Positions 33,501 through 45,500 of a stretch of 64,000 nt of DNA are shown in pieces. The notes under the pieces are model-generated. The model searched no databases, had not been told where the DNA came from, and saw only the letters and a list, made by a program, of their open reading frames with translations. Origin of the DNA: Athripsodes cinereus (lineage: Eukaryota > Arthropoda > Insecta > Trichoptera > Leptoceridae); NCBI GenBank assembly GCA_947579605.1, contig OX388318.1:992001-1056000 (forward strand). Reading direction: 5' to 3'. Positions within the stretch are counted from its first letter, which is position 1. Each line of letters opens with the position of its first letter. Made by a program: the position numbers and the translations under genes.

Positions 33501-36500
33501 CAGTTCTTGTTATCCATTCCAGATGCTCAAATACTTTTTAATCTTGTAGGAGTATGTTATAATTTGAATGAAATATTATTAGAAACGAAAAGAAACGAAA
33601 AAGTGGAAATAAACATTCAAAAAACTGTTTTGGCAAGACATTTCACTTAAATGTTGATTAAAAATGTAAAAAAGAAAAGAAAAAATAATATAAACATTTT
33701 CATAGATCCAAAACATTTTCAGAATGTGTATTATACCTTCTTTTTCGTCTCTGTTTTATTTCATTGTGCTTATTTTCGTTTGGTGCTGTTTTTTTTTAAT
33801 TAAAATTTTGAGTGTGATTTTTCATAAAAGAAACACAGTGTTTTGTTAAATCTTTTAATTAATAAAACATTTCAACTCAAAGAAGGATACAATCATTCTG
33901 AACATGCCTAAAATCTAGTATTAGGTCATTTTAATTATTGTGCAACTCAAATTAATTAAAAAAAAAGACTTATAATTTTTGTTTTTGTCAGATAAATGTC
34001 ATTTCTTCTAGATGTTGATGGTTTGTGCAATACCTTAATAGATGTCTGGTACTACAATATTATACTGTCTAATAAAGAGTTGTGCAATAATTAAAAAAAA
34101 TATATTGTTAGTAAATAATGAAAAATAATTACAAAATAATGGTACAAACATTCCTTAAAATCTAAAATGCAAATGGGAGATATTTCAATATTTTTACAAT
34201 ACAGATAATGTATAAAAAATATTATCACGATTAGTCCAATATTGTGGTGAAATTATGGTGAAACACATCATGCATAAATTGCATAATATTATTGTTTGAT
34301 GATTATGTAAAAATGTGTAATTCGTTCATGATTAAGTACCCTGGTATCAGTGCAATATTGTGAAATATATAAAAAAATACTATTTTACTATAAATTTCAC
34401 ACATATAAAAACTACTATTAGGTACTTCACTAAAATCAAACTATAAAAAATTGTGCAATAATAAGAAATACCTACATAAAATATTCACAAACACTGTAAA
34501 ATTAATTAATCTTATTAATTTTCTTTGATTTTCCACAGAATTTTAAATTATTTTGTTGGTAAATTGTGCACATTTATTTAAATTAAATTTAAATAATTAT
34601 ATGATTGCACCATGACGTGAAATACTATATTTTCACATTTTTTTTTTCGAAACACATACTATGTCCAACTTCACACAATTGCATATTACACATTCAGAGA
34701 TGAGGTTTACCACCCATTCTGAATGTCTTAGTAATAAGAATATTTTTTTTAACTTTAATTTAGAAAAAAAATACTGAAAATTTGAAAGAGTGCAGTCGAG
34801 GTTTGGTACCTCTGTCAGCAATCAATCAATTCATTGATGTCCCATATGAAACTGATTTTTATATGAAATTAACTGATAGCTCCACAAATACATAAATTGA
34901 TAATTTTCATCGGTCTGGATTGATGTTAGATGATTCTTGTGAATATTATAACGGAAAAAGTAGGTAGATAAATAAAATGTAGGATAACCAAGGAATATGT
35001 ATTATTTAAATGCATATTGTCCCTATCTAATCACCAGGATAGCAATGTCCCGATGTGCAACCACTCTTGTGCGGCTGAGGTTCCTTGCATCCAGCACAGT
35101 TCTCCAGAATGTCCCTCAGGCGAGCTAGCTCACCACGTTGTGCCTCCACTTCACGCTTCAACATTTGAATGTGTCGGATCAATTCGTTGATTGTGCGCAC
35201 GAGAAGATCTGGAAAGATCGCAGTAGTAAGTCATTATGATATAAGATATTTGATAATACATTTAACTTTGATGATTTTTTTGAATACTTAAACATCTTTG
35301 GTAAATTTAGGATCTTTGCTGCTCCACATATTGAATGTATATTTTGTTAACACATTCTGTAATTGACTGTTTGATCTATTAAATATTGTAAAATAAAAAA
35401 AAATCAAAGTAAAACAAGTCGATATAAATATAAAAAAAAAAAACATGATAAAATTAGTCTGCAGTTCTTTCTGCCCGAGTGAAACAAATTTTACTTGATC
35501 TTGTGCAAAGCAATTTTGTGGGCCCCTGACCATGGCAGATACACACAAATATGAGGGAGCGTGAAATAGTCTGACATGCAAAAATAATAAAAATAAAACA
35601 AAACTGGAACAAGTCGTATGCCCAGTTTACCTACCACAAAGACTGCTGATTGTCTATCTGTGTAGTGAAATAAAATGAGTATTTTTTTATCAGCCTAACG
35701 AGTTCTGTCATAATACTGCTGAGATCTTACCATCACAATTTTCCGTATGTATGACAGGAATATCTCCTCTTCTGTAAGGCACCTCATTCTCTTCATAAGG
35801 CTGCTGAGCCAACATCACTTCATCTGGAGTCTCGAGGTCAACTTCCTTGTGAGGTTTGGGAGTCGTATGGACCTTTTTGTGATTCTTGGTGGGCTTCTTG
35901 GGATGTGAGACATCTGTCTCCTCACAACCCATAGCGTCCAATGCTGGACCGGAGAGGAAGTGGACTGATACATGCTTATCACGAAACTAGAAAAATAAAT
36001 GAACATCATTAATATTTACTTTAAAATCTTTGAATAGAATGTCTAAATGTAACCACGATCTTTGTCAATTGACACAGAATTGCTCTTAGAGAAGGAAGCT
36101 GTGTTTTCTCAATAAAAATATATTTATAAATTAACATCTCAGTGACATATACATATATAAAGCAAGTGATATTTTAGTGCCTAGGCTATTCTGTGAAGCA
36201 CCTGGCAAAGAATTGATGGTCTCCCACTCTTATCCGTAAGTTGGTGGGTATACACAAATGACAATAATTTACGAGTTTTGAGTTCGTCGGTAGCCTGGAG
36301 GTAGAGTCTCGGCCTCGTGAACAAGGGGTCCGTGGTTCGATCCCTGGTACCGGCAAACTCCCCTTTCATGACACAAGCTTTTAGCTTACTGTGAAAGGTG
36401 TATAAGGTTGTATTTGGGTTTATTTCAAAACCCAGATATATCTTTTTAAAAAAAAAAAAAAATTAAATGCATAAGTAAGATTCAAGTGTTTATTTACTCA

Positions 36501-39500
36501 CAACTTTGACTGCGGGCATTTCCATAGATGTATAGACTTCTCTAAATGACGATCTTGCTCTCATCTCCGCCTGAGCATTGCAGGAGCGATAGAGCTGTAG
36601 AGTGGTATCTTCACCTTCATCTCTGTCTCCCTGGTTGATGACCAGGCCGAGGGAGCCACCTCGAGGGACGTTCCAACGCAGAATGTCATCGCTGCTTTGG
36701 AAGGTAACTGGAATAAATCATATACAAAATTACTGAATCGCAAATTTGAAAAAAACAGTAATTTTTAATTTTTGTATCCTATCAACCATCTTCAGATTGG
36801 CTTGAAGATTTGCATCACTTCCTTTGAGTTATATCTTGTCATTATTTTTGGAAAACATCAATTCATTTGAAATAACGCAATTTCTTTATTACAGAGTGTT
36901 TTTTTTTGCAACTGAAATTCCTTTTCAATGTTATCACTTCAAATGAGGTATGGGAGTTCTCCACAGTTACATATTTTGTGAATCATTATTATAAGGTTCG
37001 TCGGTAGCCTAGAGGTAGTCTCGGCCTCGTGAGCAAGGGGTCCGTGGTTCAATACCAGGTGCCAGCAAACTCCCCTTTCACGAAACAAGTTTTAGCAGCT
37101 TACTGTGAAAGGTGTATAAGGTTGTATTTGGGTCTACAACAAAACTCAGATATATCTTTTATTAAAAAAAATAAATAAAAAAGGTGGAATGCAGTGAAGG
37201 CTGCAATGTACACAAATATTTTGTTATACTAAAATAATATGCATCGCATTTATAGTGAGGATTGAAAAGGGAGAGAGGGGAGAGGTGCAACGCATTGTGA
37301 CGGACTTATTTAATACCAGACATTTCACCTACCATTGTGTTAATAATAATAATATTGGTTAGGACATGTAAATGTCTTTGTCAACTATTATACAATTCTT
37401 AGTGGAACTCAAAGAGCAATATATTATTTTTATTTACTATTATTGAAACTGAAAGTACCTGTGTTTTTATCTTGCTCCAGAGTGAAGTGTCTCATCTCCC
37501 TGGGGAACTTGATTTCCAGAAGGGTGCCCACCCTGGCAGGGCGTGCTCCCTTCAATAGCACCACTATCTCATCTTGCTTCAGAAGTTCTTCCAGGGATGC
37601 TGAGGCCTCTAAAATAAAGAAAGAAAACATTACATAATCATTGCACTGGTATATACATAGGTATTAAATTTATAAAGCTTAGTATTAATAATTATTGTGA
37701 AAAAATGTTATATTTAGGCCATTGGAGCACCTGGTAAAAAATTGGTCACCCACTCTAATCTGTAAGTTTTCGAGTGTCATTAAAAAGTAGGTAGGTGTCC
37801 GAAAAAATAAAATAAAGACAAAAGTAGACACCTATTTATAACATCTTTAAATTCACATTGAAGTATGTAGTTCATCCTGAATGGCTTATTTACAGCTTGC
37901 ATGTTTATGCAGTAAATTCGCTGGGTACCCCATAGGTAGAGCTAGATTTCATCATGAAAGGATGCACCACGTCCCCAACTTATGTAGGACCATTGGAGCA
38001 AAAGCTTTCCATGAAAAGGCAACAGCCAAAACAATGCATTTTGTAGGGGACGGCGCGTACGCAGTCCCCACTACCAAAAATTACGCGCCCGAGTTGCCCA
38101 CATTAGGGGCAATCGCAGGGGTCAGCCCAACCGGAGTGCAATGGAAGAGCCTCACCCTGGGGGAACCGCCTTGTTGATCACGGTATCCCCTACGCCAGGT
38201 AAGTATGAGCTCGACACGTCGCTCACACACTATATAACAGCGATAAACCAAATACACATGTCGATTGTTTTGTACACTACCGCCATCTATTGATTGAAAA
38301 TATAAGTTAAACAAAAGTCATTTGACTTGTAGGTATATAATTAATTAACCGCTGGAATTATATATAATGAGTTACAATCCATTGGATTGGTCTGCAACGA
38401 GTTTGGTTTTTCTTCTCCATTCGTCTCTATTCTCAGCCAGTCTTTTCAGCTCTACGCATGAGCCACAGTTCATGTCCCTCTATATTAACTGGAAGATATT
38501 GTCTAAGCGCGATATGTTTTATGTTTGCCAAATGTGTGTAAATATTAATAAATGCTTTTAAAAATATTAACTTGTTTGTATTTAAAAAATGAAATACAAT
38601 ATATTCTCAACAATTGAGGTTGTCTTTACTCAGATGCTTAAGTTTTAGGCATTCGATTGAGAGATCCCGTGTTAGAATCCTGCTACCGACAATACCTCAA
38701 AAGTCCTTACTATCTACCAAATAAATGGTCAGAAAAAAATATGAAAAAATACATATTTTATGCCTATAATGAGAAGAAAACTAAATTAATAAACCTGACC
38801 AAAGGATAGACTTTTTATTCAATTTATTCTAGTCAAGTGAGTGTGTGTTGGTGATTAAATAAAATAATAATATGCTACCTACTACTTATTACTACCACAA
38901 TACCTTCACGGCATATGCCACAAGTGGGGTAGCCAGCAGACCATCTGCATATTTTTTTTTTTAAAAATTTATTTATTTATTTTATTCTTCACTGTACATT
39001 GTTTACAATTTATGCGGCGGCAGAATTGCCATCCACACTTCTCAGCATTATACAACCAGATAAGTCTCCATATGATCAGTCATGGTCACACAAAAACTTA
39101 ACAGTCTAATGCCGGGAAAAATTCACCTATCCAGATATACAGGATATCAAAGGATTAGGCTCAAAACGCGGGTTCAAAATACCAGCATTGTGCCTGAAAT
39201 ATCTGTGTTCAAAAACTTTTTTACAATATTACAAGTGTTTATTATAATAGATTTTTGAATTTTAATGTACAAATTAACCGGTAAATCTAATTTTTGTAAA
39301 TTATTTATTAAAGATTTCGGAGTTACCCCTGTAGCTGACATGACTAAAGGTATTATATAAACGGACCTAGAATGCCAAATATTTTTTATTTCTCCTGCTA
39401 GTTCTGTATATTTACGTATTTTTTCTGCGACGGTTGTTTGTATATTATGTGTACATATTTGGGACAGCGATGTCTATTAGGTACGTTATTTTATTACTTT

Positions 39501-42500
39501 ATCATGTAATACTAAATCGGGTCTATTATGATGTATTTGTCTATCTGTTATTATTGTTTTATCATAATATAAATTGTCCCCTCCGTGCGATTTAAAAATT
39601 AAGACATTCATGATGAATGGCATGCCTCACCGCTGAATTGTATGTAGATAGATGTCATATGCGTCTTATTCGTAATGTTTAGAAATAATAGGAACTGCCA
39701 TTTTCAGGATACTCGAACGCTTACAGAAAAGAGAGGTTAATGACAGTTAATCTGGATTGTTTATAAAAATTTACTAACTAATTATTATTATTGTAAGAAC
39801 AGATAACTGTTATTCTTCTTTATATTGTTTTTTTTTTATTATTGTCTAATGTGGTAGCTTTTTTTATCATTTTACTATTCTTTTATTTAAATCTGACAAC
39901 CTTATGGGCTTCAAACTTAATATGAATTTTTAATTTGTGTGCACTTATAAATAGGGCGATATATTGATACCATTTTTTTGTTTGCATTGTTTGTTTTTAT
40001 GCATATATATTGTCTGTAGTGTGCTGTTGATGTGAAATAAATAAATAAATACCTATTCTCTTCTGGGAACTTCACGCGACATATTGGGACCTGCATGAAG
40101 TACCTATACCTACATTTGAAAAGTCTTACTACGTAAATCCATGTGCTAAATCAATTAAAATAATATAACATTCAACGTTACATAAATCATTCGACACATA
40201 GTAAAACAATTTCTAGTTATACACACTACCATAATCTAATATGTAAAATTCTCGTGTCACGGTGTTTGTTATCATACTCTTCCAAAACGGCTGGACCGAT
40301 TTTGATAAAATTTTGTGTGCTTATCGGGTAGGTCTGGGAATCAGCCAACATCTATTTTTTCATACCCCTAAAAGTTAAGGATGGTCCACCCCGAGCCTTT
40401 TTTTTTATTTTTTGGTATTTTTTTTTATATCGCCTTGAAAAAATAAAAGGAACCAAATATTTTTTAATTGCTTGTGAAATTGAAAGAGTGGCATTGACTG
40501 TGTATTAATTAGTATTACCAATTAAAAGTTAAATTAAACATTTTGAAAATTTCGACTTTTTGAGTAATGTGAAATAAAGTAAGTCGCAATGCCTTATTTT
40601 TTTTGTTTGTTTTACGAATGGAGGACCAGCCTTTTTCAGGACACTTTGAAAGCTTACAGAAAAGAGCGGGAGACCTGTTCTCTCCTGGGAACGTCACGCG
40701 GTGTACATAAAAGTATTCAAAAGCTATAATTAGGTGTATTATGTACATTGCAAGTAAGCACATAGTACATAATATTTTTTTTTTTTTACATAACATGTAT
40801 AGACAATTCACACAGACCGAGCTAGTCCCAAACTAAGATATGAATCTTGTATTATGGGTACTAACACGACGATACACATATATACAATGCACTGAACACA
40901 TATACATGTAACACCCAGACCCAGGACAATTTAAAAAATGTCATTCTTCATTTTGCCCTGGCCGGGAATCGAACCCGGGACCTCGTGACTCAAAGGCAAG
41001 TGCGTTAGCCTCCGCGCCACACCGGTTGTCATATAAAAGTAAATAAAATATTAAAAGAGTGTTGTGTAGTGTTTACATGTCCATATGTGGAATATGGAAT
41101 CAGGGTCGTCTTCAGATAACGGACACTCGGCACTGATGTGCGGGAGCCGGTTCCCTTGACCGGCCCTTTTATGGACTATCTGTCAATATAATGTACTTAG
41201 TAGTGTACCACTATAATAATAATAATATTTACTGTGATTGTAACTGTGATGACATGTTATTATTGTGATAATACTGTACTCCACGAGCATGTACCACATT
41301 GTGTCTATAATAAATACAACATGGACATGTCGACCGTTCCATAACTTTTTTGTTCCACATTTTTTTGTAGTTTTGGTATATTTTTGTATTATGCTTTAAA
41401 AACACAACAGAAAATGAAATATACCAACTATAAAATTATCGCACTGTTAAAGACATACGTTTTCTTTGTTCCGTTAAATAGTTAAAAAATCTAACTATTT
41501 ATTTGTGGAATTGAAAATAGGGAGGCACATTATTTGTTTCCATAACTAATTATTTAATTTATAAAGGGAACCGTTTATTTTTTATAGTTATCTCCCATCG
41601 GCGACAAAATAACCGAAAACAGAGGCCTGAGTCAATAACACACTTTCACGTCACGTTCCCGCTCCGTTAACGTTCTAGTATAGACGAAGTTGCAAGCAAG
41701 TGTCAATTTCGTTGCTAAGATACACAATAGTTACGAAAATTAACACTTTGGTGCAACATCGTCTGCACCCGAACGCTAACGGAGCGGGAACGTGACGCGA
41801 AAGTGTGTTATTGACTCAGGCCTCAGATCAAGATGGTACGGACATATTTTGAGACAACCACAGCATAATAATTATGATTAAAAGGAGAATAGATGTATGT
41901 AGAAGTAGGACCCAGAAGACCAGACCAGACCAGTGACCACCTGGATGTCCACAATTGCCAGGGACCTGAAGGAGGCAGAGTTGCGTTCGGAGGATGCAGG
42001 AGACCGGAAAACTTGGAAGAGATGAGAACTAGGAGAGCCAACCACAAGTAAATGGGATAAAGGCGAGGGCGAAGAAGAAGTTATCTGTCTGAGGAATTGA
42101 AAGAGTGGCGTTTATTATGTGTATTATCAATTAAATCAAAGTTTTTGAAATTTTCAACTGTTTTTGAGTTATAAAACTGGACAGTCGAATTGCGAAAAGA
42201 AAGACGAAAATGTCTTTAATATTTTTGTATCTATACTAAGATTAGAAATAATTGGTGATGAAAAAATATGAACCGATCTACCTATCTTTGTCTATTCAAA
42301 TTCAAATTCGTCTATTTCCTCAAATAAGAATATACAATCGAATACCTACAGTTCAAATATCCATAATATGCCAATAAAACTAATTCCACTTTGCTACCTC
42401 ACTAGGCTAAAGCCTGTGTCGAGGCGGGCAGTACAATCAGTAATATATTATTATTATGTGCGAAAACAAATTTAGACATCATAATAAACACATTAGATAC

Positions 42501-45500
42501 AACACACACCAATAGACTATAGAGATCAGAAAAACATTTGTGTATAGATCAATAGCAATATTATAGAGAGAAATAGAAACTTGTTAGAGGATAGATAATA
42601 GATTGGTGCTGGAAATTAAATCGATGATGAAGAAAATAATGAAATAGATGTCAAATAATTTATATAACACTGGCTGAGGGTCGAGGAAAGGGTGACATTC
42701 AAGGTACGCCATTTGGTCTACAAGGCTATTAACAAAATGGTACCATCGTGCCTCACAGAGCTTTGTCCCCGTGACTCGACCACAAGAAGACCTCTGCGCT
42801 CCTCGGAACTGGCCGTGAATAGACTTACTGAGCCCAAAAGAGCCGGTAAGTCTAACTTCTATGAGAGGGCCTTTGGTGTTGTTGGACCGGTTATGTGGAA
42901 TCGCCTACCGGTGCTACCGAGAGATAGTCAGACAGTCACTAGCTTCAGAAGGAAATTAAAAACTGAACTCTTCACTGGCGCCCTTGAGACGGTCTAGGGA
43001 CTGTTAAACGGCGTCAAAAATAAAATAAAATCATCATCATCATCATAACACTTGGGATACGGTGTGAGGGTATAGTAGGCATAGTATAAAATAAATTAGT
43101 TTCTCATGTCATTCAATAAGATTTTAGAGGGTATCCAAATGTCTGACTGAGGTCATTCTAATTACTACGTGTGAACTAATAATAAAGTAGTTATAATAAC
43201 CTAATACACACGACATGTGTTAACATAATCATCAAGATGGCACAATGACAACATAAACAGATAAAAACTAAATATTAATTAATTATTTTGACGCAATTAA
43301 ACAATATCTAGGTACTGAATAAATATATTTAACCACGCCATCACGGTATATCTCATAATCAGGGCAGCCAGCGGATTAATTAGTGTAATAAACTGTCCTC
43401 TCGTGTCAATAAAAATCAAGACAATTTATTAGGATGAGTGCACTTCGACCCATTGTCAGCAACGGCAATGTGTCGAACATGGCAAAAATGCTGGCGCTCA
43501 TTACCATTCTGGTTTTTTTCTACCGGCGTTTATGTATGCAAGCGAAACACGCATGTGGTTGAAGAAGGATAAAAGTGGAATAAATGCAGTGGAGATGCGA
43601 TCGCCAACAAGAATGTTTGGTAAAACGTTGCGAGATAAAGTGAAGAATGAGAATATTAGAAAAATGAGCAGATACGAGAGGAATATTGTGGATGGAATAA
43701 GACAGTGTAAATAAGTTATGATGGTTTGGACATGTGGAGCGTACGGATGACAAAAAGAATGCATCTGTCTGAAAGAGGAGATGTGAGAAGGCGTGGACGT
43801 CCGAGAACAATGTGACTTGATCACATGAATCGAATTCTCTAGGACGGCCGTCGTGTGTTTGAGAAGGATAAATCGGAGTGCGTGTATGAGAAATTGTATG
43901 AGTGTAGAAGAAGCGAAAGACGTATCTAAGGATAGGTCTGTATGGCGTCCAATCCTTTTTGCCTACCCTGCTTTGGACACGGCGTGAGGGTATAGATAGA
44001 TAAATATATTATTCAATATACTATGCCTGCTTTTTATAGGGCACTCGAAAACTAATTGAAAATATTGGGAGACTTTTCCAGAAAATCTAATGTAAAACCA
44101 AAGACAAAAAAAAATTCCTTAAAAGGTATTGCTTAGTGTAGATATATTTGATTATTGATGGATTTTTTCATGAATTAAATCACGATAGATAATATATATT
44201 ATAATACACTACACCATAACTTGCAATAAATTCTTATAGACAAAGCTTATGTCTTGCATTTTAAAAAGTAATAATTAATGTATAATTTCGTAGACACCAT
44301 ATGTTCGCCTAGGCCAGTGATCGGCAAACTTATTCGCCAAGGAAATTGAGAGCCATATCTGTTTATTAATTTAGTAAGTAAACCTTTGTTATAATTTTAG
44401 ACCTTCGCTACATAAATTAGGGGTACACTGATTAAAACTTGATTTCATACTAATTAAATATTTTTATAAATAATAATAAAAAATAAAGAGATTGATCGAC
44501 AGCTTTTCGAATTGTGTGCAAAAACTGCAATTTGGTAAATAATGACATGAATTTTATATGGTGAAATTATTATTTTTTGTTGCGAACTTTTTTAAATTTA
44601 TTCTAACGAATTTGACTCTAGGCTAGGCCTTCAGAGCCGCACTTACGAGGCCAAAGAGCCTCATGCGGCTCTGACACAAATATCCGCACCTAGATTTTGA
44701 ACATTTTTTCTAAAGTATGAGTTTTATCAAGAGTAAACTGAGAATTCATCTTATTGATGAAATCTTGAAATCGTATTTAAAATTAATAACAACAGCAAAA
44801 TATAAACTTAACATACCTACTAGGTAACTACTCAAACTTTCCATGGAGATTCTAGATAAGATGTTAGTAAAAGTTTTTCACACTATCTTGATTTATGGAT
44901 AACTTATTTATTTATTTATTTAACTTCTTTACACGGCAAAGCCTTTTACATGTTGAACAATAAAATAATAATAACAATTAAAACAATTTTATATTATTTT
45001 AATAAATAAATAAATAATTTTTTTACATAGGTACATACAGGTTATAAGTTTGCCGACCACTGGCCTAGGCAACAAGGAACATTACACATGATTATAAAAC
45101 ATACATATTTATTATAAATATTACAGTCATAACATTATTATGTGTGTAACATGCCGTCGCTGTATCCATATACAGTATTTTAGAATATTAAATAAAATCA
45201 GCAGGGTTACTCTTGACACAATCTAAATACGATCTTAATCTTGTATTGATTTTAATCCTACGATGCGCACGGACGTAATCCGAAAATCTTATGAAAAAAT
45301 ATACCTAAGAAAAGATAGTATAGTGAAAGAAACAGTGTTTCAATTTAATCAAATTAAATATTTTATTAATATTTATTTATATATGTGAACAACATACGGC
45401 AATAGCCTTTTACAATACATGATAAATCAAACAACATTCCACAGACGTCAAATATACCTACCTATTATTTTTTCACACAATTTAGTTAAAAACAAAACGA

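Noticed and set aside
36282..36360. Apparent tRNA gene in a thrombospondin intron
   Set aside because: Belongs to T1, a repeated SINE with body and A-rich tail.
37881..38177. 98-codon + strand frame in thrombospondin intron 1
   Set aside because: It starts inside an S1 repeat and runs into another repeat; no domain and no splice context.
40927..41030. Apparent tRNA gene (perfect B box)
   Set aside because: The acceptor stem does not close and the T2 SINE body follows; the same unit is found at 5893, 45626 and 61290.
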